Origin: Nocardia stercoris
Lineage (GTDB): Bacteria > Actinomycetota > Actinomycetes > Mycobacteriales > Mycobacteriaceae
NCBI RefSeq assembly: GCF_003696265.1
Contig: NZ_RFFH01000002.1
Span: 186,001 to 250,000, forward strand
Reading direction: 5' to 3'
Length of the DNA stretch: 64,000 bases
Part shown: positions 55,036-62,373 of the stretch, piece by piece
Numbering within the stretch: position 1 is the stretch's first letter
Layout: each line of letters opens with the position of its first letter
Notes under the pieces: generated by a model
The model's database searches: none
The model's input: only the letters and a program-made list of their open reading frames with translations
What the model was told of the DNA's origin: nothing
Position numbers and translations under genes: made by a program

Positions 55036-56046
55036 CTACAGGCCCCTTCCGTCTGTCGCACCGACCGTGGCCACAGTCCGCGCCGCGAGCTCACGGCCCG
55101 CATCGAGGTAGCTCAGCGCACCCCGCGAACCCGGATCGTAGTCGAGCACCGTCATGCCGTAACCGGGCGCCTCGGACACCTTTACGCTGCGGGGGATGAC
55201 CGACTTGAGGACGGCGTCGCCGAAGTGGTTGCGCACCTCGTCGGCGACCTGGTCGGCCAGCTTGGTGCGGCCGTCGTACATGGTCAGGATGACGGTCGAG
55301 ACCCGCAGTTCCTGGTTCAGATGCGACTGCACCAGACCGATATTGCGCAGCAGCTGCCCGACGCCCTCCAGCGCGTAGTACTCGCACTGGATCGGGATGA
55401 GCACCTCCTTGGCGGCCACCAGCGCGTTGACGGTGAGCAGACCGAGGGAGGGCGGGCAGTCGATCATGACGAAGTCGATGTCGTAGCCGGCCAGATTCGC
55501 TTCGTGGACAGCGTTCTTCAGTCGGTTCTCGCGCGCGACCATCGACACCAGTTCGATCTCGGCGCCGGCCAGATCGATGGTGGCGGGGATGCACAGCAGC
55601 CGCTCGTTGTGCGGGCTCTGCTGGATCGCCTCCTTCACCGAGATCTCACCGATCAACAGCTCGTAGCTGGAAGGGGTGCCGGAGGTGTGTTCGACGCCGA
55701 GCGCGGTACTCGCATTGCCCTGCGGGTCGAGGTCGATGACCAGCACCCGCATTCCCTGCAGCGCCAACGCCGCCGCCAGGTTCACCGTGGTGGTGGTCTT
55801 TCCGACGCCGCCCTTCTGGTTGGCGATCGTGATGATGCGCTGTTCCTTGGGTTTCGGCAATGTCAGGGAGTCGGAGTGCAGCACCTGGCTGGCGCGCTGC
55901 GCCTCGGCTCCGATCGGCGTTTCGGCGGAGGAGATGCTGCCGAAAGCGGTGCGCCCGAACTCGTCCATATCGATGCCACTCCCATCGAGCGTGCCTCGCA
56001 CGCGAGACTGTGTTTCCCGTGAAACATTCGTCGGACCGTTCGACAT
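55036..56046 (-). CDS. parA: chromosome partitioning ATPase ParA
   Basis: 336 residues from ATG at 56046 (GGAGCTTCT before it); the frame is open to 56094. An N-terminal extension of about 75 residues precedes the deviant Walker A KGGVGKTTT (near 86-94), followed by DLDPQGNASTALG and VMIDCPPSLGLLT (Walker B). It pulls ParB-bound origins along the nucleoid or to the pole. Codons 6-11 (NVSRET) overlap a parS-like site. rsmG, its usual upstream neighbour, lies 7.8 kb away. Confidence 0.97.
   Translation of the reverse strand: MSNGPTNVSRETQSRVRGTLDGSGIDMDEFGRTAFGSISSAETPIGAEAQRASQVLHSDSLTLPKPKEQRIITIANQKGGVGKTTTTVNLAAALALQGMRVLVIDLDPQGNASTALGVEHTSGTPSSYELLIGEISVKEAIQQSPHNERLLCIPATIDLAGAEIELVSMVARENRLKNAVHEANLAGYDIDFVMIDCPPSLGLLTVNALVAAKEVLIPIQCEYYALEGVGQLLRNIGLVQSHLNQELRVSTVILTMYDGRTKLADQVADEVRNHFGDAVLKSVIPRSVKVSEAPGYGMTVLDYDPGSRGALSYLDAGRELAARTVATVGATDGRGL
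56012..56025. other. parS-like site within parA
   Basis: GTTTCCCGTGAAAC, one mismatch to the ParB-box core; 20 bp after the parA start codon, encoding the Val-Ser-Arg-Glu-Thr portion on the minus strand. Confidence 0.8.
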
Positions 56047-56340
56047 AGAAGCTCCTAACACCCAGAACATGCTCTTCGCGTGCCCGGTCTGCACCGATGC
56101 GTCCGGACCCGGGGTAAGTGGAGCGAGTCGTCTTCTTTCGACCGATGCTCGGCCTTACAAAGTCTGTCGGACATCGAGAATCGGCGCTCACACTCGACAA
56201 CATCTAGCTTGCCAGCACCGAGCCCAATACGGAAGTTGAACCGCTGCAAACTCCGTATGACACGCGTCGAAAACGGGCCGCGGAGCGCCTCGGGGCGGTC
56301 TCGGCGGGCGAGATCGGGTGGGCGCGGGGGTAGTTGCGAT

Positions 56341-56354
56341 GTTTCACATGAAAC
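56341..56354. other. parS site (CATG variant)
   Basis: GTTTCACATGAAAC, perfectly palindromic with the central CG replaced by AT-type CATG; one mismatch to the ParB-box core. Confidence 0.85.
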
Positions 56355-56400
56355 GTGGCAGGGCGGGAGCCGATCCGGCCTGAGCTCTCCGCGGTCCGCG

Positions 56401-56414
56401 GTTTCACATGAAAC
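56401..56414. other. parS site (CATG variant)
   Basis: GTTTCACATGAAAC, identical to the site 60 bp earlier. Confidence 0.85.
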
Positions 56415-56599
56415 ATCGCTACGCGGCGGCTGATCCGGGTTCGGTTTGCGCGGTTGCCCGGCGCCCATGGGGGACGGGAGCATTCCAGGCCGGCGTACGA
56501 GACAGGCTGGGCGCATATGACTATCGGCCGCCGACTCGGTTGATGAGGCTCGAGTGACAAGTCCGACCGAGGCGACCGTCCGCTGGAACCACACTCCGG

Positions 56600-57355
56600 C
56601 TACGGCGGCGGTCCGGCGCAGAGGCGGGGGGCCGGGCGGCCGCCGGATACGAAGGCGGCGGGGGAGATGCCCATGATGCGGCGGAAGTCGGTCGTCATGT
56701 GCGCCTGGTCGTAGTAGCCGGACTCGCGGGCGACGTCCGACAGCGCGACACCGGCAGTGGCCGCGCGGGCCGCCCGGCGCACGCGAGCGATCCGCGCGAA
56801 CAGTTTAGGGGACAGGCCGATCTCGGTGTGGAACAGCGTCCGCAGATGCCGCTCGCTGATCGCCAGATCGCGCGCGATCGCGCCCACCCCACCGCGGCCG
56901 GTGTCGGAAGTGAGCGCGTGTTGCGCGCTGTCCAGCAGAGCCCGATAGGGGGTGGACCCATCGGCAGACGAGATTCGTTGCAGCAGGGCATCTTCCAGTC
57001 GGGCCGCCACCCGCGCCGGATCCGGCCACAGCTCGGACAGTTCCGCGGCCAGGCGGTCGGCCCGGTCACCCCAGAACTCCGCCAACGGCACCGACCGATC
57101 GACCAGTTCCGCCGCGTCGGCCGGACCGAGCGCCGCGCTCCCGTACCCAGGGCGCAGCCGGGCGACCGCGCACAGCGGCCGCGGGCCGTCGGTGCTGGCG
57201 TAGCCGGCGGCGGTGATCGGACCGCGCACGAACAACTGTCCCGGACCGTCGACCGGCTTGCGGAAGACCACCGACGCGGAGACATTCGGTTGGTCGACAT
57301 GGATCGGGACGTCGGCCGAGGGCGGGTCGATCACGACGGGCAGTGCGGATCTCAC
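56600..57355 (-). CDS. AraC-family transcriptional regulator
   Basis: 251 residues from GTG at 57355 (GGGAGG directly before it, so a slightly later start is possible). An N-terminal domain with no known ligand motif (about 1-150) is followed by an AraC-type double helix-turn-helix: AIARDLAISERHLRTLFHTEIGLSP and ARIARVRRAARAA, then SDVARESGYYDQAHMTTDFRRIMGISPAAF. It is divergent from the reductase gene with 84 bp between; in such pairs the regulator usually controls its neighbour. Confidence 0.85.
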   Translation of the reverse strand: MRSALPVVIDPPSADVPIHVDQPNVSASVVFRKPVDGPGQLFVRGPITAAGYASTDGPRPLCAVARLRPGYGSAALGPADAAELVDRSVPLAEFWGDRADRLAAELSELWPDPARVAARLEDALLQRISSADGSTPYRALLDSAQHALTSDTGRGGVGAIARDLAISERHLRTLFHTEIGLSPKLFARIARVRRAARAATAGVALSDVARESGYYDQAHMTTDFRRIMGISPAAFVSGGRPAPRLCAGPPP

Positions 57356-57439
57356 CCTCCCACCGTAGGCCGTGAGCGCGCGTCGTGCTGTGCCGAAACT
57401 TCCAAGACCGATGGGACTTGCCCGGCGACAGTGGATTCC

Positions 57440-58294
57440 ATGATTCTCGTAACCGGAGCTACCGGCACAGTCGGCAGCGCACTCATCGAACTCCTGGCCT
57501 CGCAGCACCTTCCGGTCCGCGCCCTGAGCCGGCGGACCGATGCCGAATACCCGTCCGGCGTCGAAGCGGTGACCGGTGATTTCGACGACGCCGAATCTCT
57601 GGTGGCGGCCGCCTCCGGGGTGACCGCGGCGCTGCTCCTCACCGCGCCGTCGGCGCCGACCGCCGAACACGATCGAGCGTTCGTGGCCGCCGCCCGCGCC
57701 GCCGGTGTCGAGAAGATCGTGAAGCTGTCCGCGATCGCCACCGGTGACTACGCACCGGACGGCGAGATGATCGGGGCGCACCACGCGGCGGGGGAGGAGG
57801 CGGTCCACGCCAGCGGTCTCGACTGGACTGTGCTGCGGCCGAGCGTCTTCGCCTCCAACTCGCTGTCGTGGGCACCGCTGATCAATTCCGGCGGACCGAT
57901 CCAGAACCTGACGGGGTCCGGTCGGCAGGGCGTGATCCACCCCGGCGACATCGCGGCCGTCGCTGCCCACGTCCTCACCACCCCCGGCCACACAGCCACC
58001 ACCTACACCCTGACCGGACCGGCCGCACTGACGACCGCCGACCAAGTAGCCGCGCTCGGAACCGCACTCGGTCGCGACCTGTCGACCGTGGACCTGTCCG
58101 AGGACGAAATCCGCGCCCAGCTCACCGCCGCCGGCATGCCCGAGTCGGCGGTGCGAACGATGATCAGCGGCCTCGGCTACGCCCGCTCCGGGAAGAACGC
58201 CACAGTGACCGGAGACGTCGAATCCCTCCTCGGCCGCAGCCCGCGGACGTACCAGGAATGGGCCGAGGAGAACCGCGACCGCTTCCTCGCCTGA
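57440..58294 (+). CDS. NAD(P)-binding NmrA/SDR-family protein
   Basis: 284 residues from ATG at 57440. The Rossmann motif VTGATGTVGSALIELL at the N-terminus and a C-terminal helical part (LSEDEIRAQLTAAGMPE, RSPRTYQEWAEENRDRF) match the NmrA-like/azoreductase-type QOR family: NAD(P)H-dependent quinone or azo reductases. There is no YxxxK catalytic pair, as expected for that branch. It probably answers to the adjacent AraC-type regulator. Confidence 0.85.
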   Translation: MILVTGATGTVGSALIELLASQHLPVRALSRRTDAEYPSGVEAVTGDFDDAESLVAAASGVTAALLLTAPSAPTAEHDRAFVAAARAAGVEKIVKLSAIATGDYAPDGEMIGAHHAAGEEAVHASGLDWTVLRPSVFASNSLSWAPLINSGGPIQNLTGSGRQGVIHPGDIAAVAAHVLTTPGHTATTYTLTGPAALTTADQVAALGTALGRDLSTVDLSEDEIRAQLTAAGMPESAVRTMISGLGYARSGKNATVTGDVESLLGRSPRTYQEWAEENRDRFLA

Positions 58295-58350
58295 GGGCGC
58301 ACAGCGGTGGGCCGGTCCCGCAGCCGGGCGAACTCGGCCCACCGCCGTGG

Positions 58351-58364
58351 GTTTCACGTGAAAC
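58351..58364. other. parS site (consensus)
   Basis: GTTTCACGTGAAAC, a perfect match to the 14-bp ParB-box core and the only one in the window. Confidence 0.92.
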
Positions 58365-58407
58365 CGACGGCGCCACCATTTCCCGGCACCTGATGGAGGT
58401 CTGCCGT

Positions 58408-58609
58408 ATGGGCGCCTACACCCTCGCCTTCGACCCGCAGGTGCTGCTGATGGACGAACCGTTCGCCGCCCTCGCCGGTCGCTGCTCACCGAACTGCCCC
58501 CCGCTGGGAAGCGGCCCCGATCACGGTCAGCGCCACCGAGACCGTGCCGCTGGTCTACGACTTCGGCGTGGCTGCCGGCCGCGGTGGTCACACCGAGATC
58601 GTCGAATAG
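58408..58609 (+). pseudogene. remnants of an ABC ATPase and of an unknown gene
   Basis: From 58408 the frame reads LAFDPQVLLMDEPFAALA, the Walker B and D-loop area of an ABC transporter ATPase, and then loses all similarity within a few codons. In another frame, 58517-58609 reads ITVSATETVPLVYDFGVAAG and runs to a stop, looking like the 3' end of a different gene. Both are too short to function. They suggest erosion or recombination of formerly intact genes inside the parS region. Confidence 0.6.
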
Positions 58610-58688
58610 GCAGCCGCTGAGAAGATGCGTCGCAGCGTGCCGTTCTCCCGGGCCGTGGGCGCCACAGACGAGCACCACCGGCGGCGCG

Positions 58689-58702
58689 GTTCCACGTGAA
58701 AC
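58689..58702. other. parS site (C-variant, plus orientation)
   Basis: GTTCCACGTGAAAC; one mismatch to the ParB-box core. Confidence 0.75.
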
Positions 58703-58758
58703 CCGCGCCGCTATTTGCTGTCCGACAACGATTTCGGCCCGTCGGCCGGGCCGGGGCG

Positions 58759-59088
58759 TCAGCGCAGTCCGGCAGCACCGGCGAATGAGCGCGGGTTGTC
58801 CGCGTATGTCGTGGCGGCGCTGCGGGCGAAGAGACATCGAGATCGGTTGTAGATCGGTTGGTCGAACTGCCGCGGTGGCTGCAGGACGAGCACAGACGCC
58901 GCCTCACCCGGGATGACCGTCGTCGACCCGGCGCCGGGCGCCGACCGGGCGCACAGCGGGTACGTCGTCGCCGACGTGGCAATCCGCAGCTCGGTCCACC
59001 TGCCGATCGGCACCGCCGCACTGAGGCAGCGGTCACCGACGTCGAGCGAGCCGGCGCGCTCCACGTGAAACACCCGCCGCCGGTGCAC
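58759..59088 (-). CDS. possible small protein or remnant within the parS region
   Basis: 109 codons from ATG at 59088. The third codon position is about 85% G/C over the last 90 codons, as in real genes here. The product contains VPIGRWTELRIATSATTYPLC and VLVLQPPRQFDQPIYN, ordinary-looking protein sequence with three Cys, no signal peptide. The first 15 residues run through a parS-like site (FHVER), so the true start may be further in. No family recognised; it may be the 3' part of a lost gene. Confidence 0.4.
   Translation of the reverse strand: MHRRRVFHVERAGSLDVGDRCLSAAVPIGRWTELRIATSATTYPLCARSAPGAGSTTVIPGEAASVLVLQPPRQFDQPIYNRSRCLFARSAATTYADNPRSFAGAAGLR
59058..59071. other. parS-like site (two mismatches)
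   Basis: GCTCCACGTGAAAC; the weakest member of the cluster, kept because it heads a repeat cassette like its neighbours. Confidence 0.5.
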
Positions 59089-59138
59089 GGCAACGACGTC
59101 GGGTCAGCTTCTCGGACCTGAGCATGGCCCCCGGCACG

Positions 59139-59152
59139 GTTCCACGTGAAAC
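59139..59152. other. parS site (C-variant, plus orientation)
   Basis: GTTCCACGTGAAAC, followed by ACGCACC as in the next copy. Confidence 0.75.
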
Positions 59153-59225
59153 ACGCACCGCCGTCACTGCCCGACGGCTCGGGTCCATCGATCTCCTCGA
59201 GCCCGAACATAGTTCTGCACCACAG

Positions 59226-59239
59226 GTTCCACGTGAAAC
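59226..59239. other. parS site (C-variant, plus orientation)
   Basis: GTTCCACGTGAAAC, followed by ACGCACC; 87 bp after the previous one. Confidence 0.75.
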
Positions 59240-59300
59240 ACGCACCACCGCTGCCCGACAACGACTTTGGGCCCATCCACCTTCCCGAGCCCGAGCTCGG

Positions 59301-60082
59301 GAAGGTACTGCGAGCTCCGCACAAATCCGCGGGTGCACGCCGCCGTCGTCGCAACCGGGCAGCCGGTCGTGCTGAAGGGGTACAGCCGCCCACATCGCCA
59401 CCACGGGCACCCGCGACTCCGGTACATCTCCCCGGGCCGGAGCTCGGGCGCCACAAGAGCTTGAACGTGAATTCACACCACGCGAACCCGAGGCGCAACG
59501 CCGCACGGTTCGCATACGGCCACCAGCCCGCCGAGTCCGCACGGTCTCCCCGGCGACGGGCCAAGGGCGAAGCATTGTCGGAACCGTGGGGAGTACAGCC
59601 TTCTTCGGTTCGGCGTCGCCTTCCGGCAATCCATCGGCGCGGTTCATCCACACCGGAAACGGGACCCAAGGAAGAGCCATCCAGTGCGCCGAAGTCGTAC
59701 CACAGGACCCCCACCGAACATCCCGCCTACTTCCGCCACGTGACGGAAGTAGGTGGGGCTAGCGGCATCCCGCGTCCATCCTCCCGAGATTCGATCACGT
59801 CCGGCGTCCACCCCAACCGATCCACGCGGTCGCAGCCCGTACACCTGAAACTGTCCCCCGGCCACGACGGCCCGGGCTGCCCGGGCGCGCCACCCGAATC
59901 ATGTACCGCAGCAAGGACACCAACGAGCAGCCGGTCCCGGTCACCGACACGCCACATCAGGTCCAGTCCGCATCGCCGATTCGAACGCGCTGTGACGATG
60001 CTTGCGGTCCACGAAGTTTGGCGGCCACCCGACCTCGAACTGAGGTACTGGCGCCACCCCGTAGCGGTTACGGTGCCGGCCG
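59301..60082. other. non-coding stretch with a strong hairpin
   Basis: No convincing gene. At 59722-59757 a 14-bp stem (CCCGCCTACTTCCG against CGGAAGTAGGTGGG, one G-T pair) closes an 8-base loop CCACGTGA that contains the parS-like hexamer CACGTG. It is not followed by a U-tract. Confidence 0.6.
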
Positions 60083-60860
60083 CAGATCACGGCTGGCGGT
60101 AGCGGGTTCGCCAGGTCACTAGACCGCCGGGCCCCGGTTCGAAAGGTCGCCGCGCCGCCAAACCACCGGATCGCCGTGTGGCGGGGCGGCCAGATCGCGA
60201 CGCCGCCAGCCGCCGAACCGCCACCTGGCGGGTGACCGTGTCACCGGCCGTCGGGTCGAGAGGGCACCAATGGCGGGTTGGCCGGGTCGCCAGACCGCCG
60301 GGTCGAAGGTCGCCGCGCGGTGCAGGCGTAACCGCCGACCAAGGTGGCGCTGGTGTACTACGCGCGGACCCGGTCCGCTGACTACAGCGCAGGGCGTGCG
60401 GCTCAACGCGATCGAACCAGGTCGGAAGGTAGCGAGGTGGCCGGGTCGCCGTGTGGTGGGGCGGCCAGATCGGCAGAACGCAACCAGGTCGCCCGGGTCG
60501 CCTGGTTGACGGACCGTCGGCCGACAGGGCACCCCGTGAGGGGGTTGGCCGGGGCGCGCTAGACCGCCGGGACGTCTGGCGGCGGCCGGGTTGTCTGGCC
60601 GCCAGCTCGACAGGCCACGCAGCGGGTTGGCGGGGCGGCCGGGCCGCCTGTTGCCAGCTAGCGGGTCGCCAGCCACCAGGTGGCCGCGTGGTGCGGTGTC
60701 CGGGTCGCGCAGTGGCCAAGTCGCGGTGTCCAAGTCGTGGTGGCCGCGTCGTGGTGGCCGGATGGCCGGGTGGCCGGGTGGCCGGGTGGCCGGGTGGCCG
60801 GGTGGCCGGGTGGCCGGGTGGCCGGGTGGCCGGGTGGCCGGGTGGCCGGAAGATATCCGC
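60083..60860. repeat. degenerate minisatellite built on GGCCGGGT(G/C)
   Basis: A 780-bp run of 8-9-bp units such as GGTCGCCGGG, GGCGGCCGGG and GGTGGCCGGG. At 60756-60849 it becomes a nearly perfect array of about ten GGCCGGGTG units. On the minus strand one frame reads (PGHPATRP)n and stays open for long, but this follows from the repeat and not from a gene. Confidence 0.85.
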
Positions 60861-60867
60861 CTGCTTC

Positions 60868-60881
60868 GTTTCACGTGGAAC
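60868..60881. other. parS site (C-variant, minus orientation)
   Basis: GTTTCACGTGGAAC, the reverse complement of the plus-type C-variant; 19 bp after the minisatellite. Confidence 0.75.
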
Positions 60882-61214
60882 TCGCACGCAGCTGGAAGTT
60901 GCTGGGGCGACCGAGCAGCGTGGCGGGTCGACTGTGTTCACGATGGATTGTGACCGGAACACTTCTCGAATCAGATGTGGTGTCCGAGGCCCGTACTCCG
61001 CGACCGTGGCCCGTGGATGCGGAGCCGCCTATCTGCTCGGGCGTCGGTGTAGCGAGGGCTTGGCCGGTGCGGACTATGAGTCGATCGCCACCCGGCGGTA
61101 CCGCGACGGCCGCACCGAGGCGATGCGTGTCGTCGTTGCTATGCCACCTGAGCACAGTCCTGCGGGTCACCCCCGGCCCCCGGGGCGGGTGGGATTTGGG
61201 CCATGAGATCCCTT
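60882..61214. other. 333-bp non-coding stretch between parS sites
   Basis: No gene could be supported here on either strand. A short inverted C/G-rich tract near 61165-61195 is the only structure noticed. Confidence 0.35.
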
Positions 61215-61228
61215 GTTTCACGTGGAAC
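61215..61228. other. parS site (C-variant, minus orientation)
   Basis: GTTTCACGTGGAAC, same orientation as the site at 60868; overlaps the end of a possible small membrane-protein gene. Confidence 0.75.
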
Positions 61229-61364
61229 GCGGTGGCGGCTGGGCTCCCGTCGAGTGCCCACTCATTTCCGCGTGCACGCGCGCGGCGGCGCCCAGCACCA
61301 GTTTCGGGAACACCAGCAGCGACGCCCCGATCACGGCGACGATGTTGCCGTGCTGGGAGAACAT
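61218..61364 (-). CDS. possible 48-residue membrane protein
   Basis: ATG at 61364 is preceded by GGAAAGACCTG, a fair ribosome binding site. The product has one hydrophobic helix (NIVAVIGASLLVFPKLVLGAAARV) and a polar tail; its stop codon lies inside a parS site. The frame stays protein-like upstream of the ATG (SGAPDTWKDL), so it may instead be the end of an eroded larger gene. Confidence 0.3.
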   Translation of the reverse strand: MFSQHGNIVAVIGASLLVFPKLVLGAAARVHAEMSGHSTGAQPPPRST

Positions 61365-61409
61365 CAGGTCTTTCCAAGTGTCGGGCGCACCGCTTGCGGC
61401 ACCTTAGGT

Positions 61410-61423
61410 GTTCCACGTGAAAC
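61410..61423. other. parS site (C-variant, plus orientation)
   Basis: GTTCCACGTGAAAC; last parS-like site before rsmG. Confidence 0.75.
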
Positions 61424-61577
61424 CGCGCGATCACTTCTCACTCAGGTTCCCGCGAACGGCGAACCGTGTGCATTCGAGGTGCCGTCGCCGGGCCGGGCGG
61501 AGACCTGTCTCGGTGAAGTCCTAAGGGCCCCAATAAATCCAGCGACGTCGGCCGCCCTCCCAGCCATAATCGCCGCC

Positions 61578-62327
61578 GTGGAAGCAGTCGAGATCGTTGT
61601 TGCCCACCATGAGCGCGTGACTGTGCGAGTGGGGGATGCGTTCCTGAAGATCGATGCCGATCGTTCGCGTATCGACATCGAGGTGGAAGCCATGCGCAGG
61701 GCACCGATCCCCACCCCGGAAATTCTGTGGCGCCGGCCGCCCGTCCTCGCGCTCGCCGCTGTCCCGGGATTGGCGCTCGGGCGTCGCGGTGAACCGTCGA
61801 CCGCGTCGCCGGCGGCGTGGGTCGCGGCGGGTGCGGCGGTCCGCATACTGCACGACGCTCCACCACCGCCGCGGCCCGGGCGCGGCCCGGACGAGATCGC
61901 AGCGCAGCTCGACAGTGAATGTGCTTGGCTCACAACGAACAATGTCCTTCCCGCCGACGTGATCGCACGCAACCGCCGGATCGCGGCGGCCGCGCTGCGA
62001 CCGTGGACGCCGGTCTTCACGCACGGCGACCTGCAGCCCGCCCACGTGTTCACCGACGGCGACGCGATCACCGGTGTCATCGACTGGTCCGAGGCAGGCC
62101 CGGGCGATGCCCTGTACGACATTGCCGCCCTGACGCTCGGCCACGAGGAGCGCCTCGATGACGTGGTCGCGGGCTACGGCACCGCAGTCGATGTCGATGT
62201 CGTCCGGGCCTGGTGGTCGTTGCGCAGCCTGCTCGGGGTCCGCTGGCTGATCGAGCACGGTGTCGACGCGACCGCACCGGGATGCGAGGTCGACGTCCTC
62301 AGTACCCAGGCCGGGCGAGACAGCTGA
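61578..62327 (+). CDS. aminoglycoside phosphotransferase-family protein
   Basis: 249 residues from GTG at 61578. The kinase-like core has THGDLQPAHV near 148, which matches the Brenner motif HGDxxxxN except that the Asn is His, and the DxG-equivalent VIDWSEAGPGDALYDIAAL. The N-terminal lobe (VAHHERVTVRVGDAFLKIDAD) supplies the ATP-binding Lys. The His-for-Asn form is common among actinobacterial relatives; whether this is an antibiotic kinase or a metabolite kinase cannot be told. Confidence 0.8.
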   Translation: MEAVEIVVAHHERVTVRVGDAFLKIDADRSRIDIEVEAMRRAPIPTPEILWRRPPVLALAAVPGLALGRRGEPSTASPAAWVAAGAAVRILHDAPPPPRPGRGPDEIAAQLDSECAWLTTNNVLPADVIARNRRIAAAALRPWTPVFTHGDLQPAHVFTDGDAITGVIDWSEAGPGDALYDIAALTLGHEERLDDVVAGYGTAVDVDVVRAWWSLRSLLGVRWLIEHGVDATAPGCEVDVLSTQAGRDS

Positions 62328-62373
62328 TCCGGTGGCCGCCGTTCGCAGCCGCCACGCCCCCTCGCCCGCCGGA

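Larger units (their letters stand above)
56047..56599. promoter_or_regulatory. parA upstream region with two parS sites
   Basis: 553 bp without a gene. Identical palindromes GTTTCACATGAAAC lie at 56341-56354 and 56401-56414, exactly 60 bp apart. Their downstream flanks are also similar (GAGCCGATCCGG against GGCTGATCCGG), so a 60-bp unit was duplicated. The parAB promoter should be between here and 56046, but no consensus is clear. Confidence 0.75.
58687..59300. repeat. parS-bearing repeat cassettes
   Basis: Four imperfect copies, starting near 58687, 59056, 59137 and 59224, each begin with a parS-like box, continue with a CGC(A/C)CC-rich stretch and then (in three) a segment like CTGCCCGACAACGACTTTGG or GTCCGACAACGATTTCGG. 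The last three lie 81-87 bp apart. The 58703-59055 stretch between the first and second copies is mostly the possible small gene. Confidence 0.65.

Noticed and set aside
56055..56594. 180-codon minus-strand frame upstream of parA
   Set aside because: Runs through both parS sites (reading VSCET twice), overlaps the parA start, and has no domain or start signal.
60756..60849. Possible CRISPR array
   Set aside because: The 9-bp units are directly adjacent, with no unique spacers and no cas genes nearby.
60087..60962. Minus-strand frame with (PGHPATRP)n
   Set aside because: Open only because a 9-bp repeat has no stop in that frame; no start signal and no domain.
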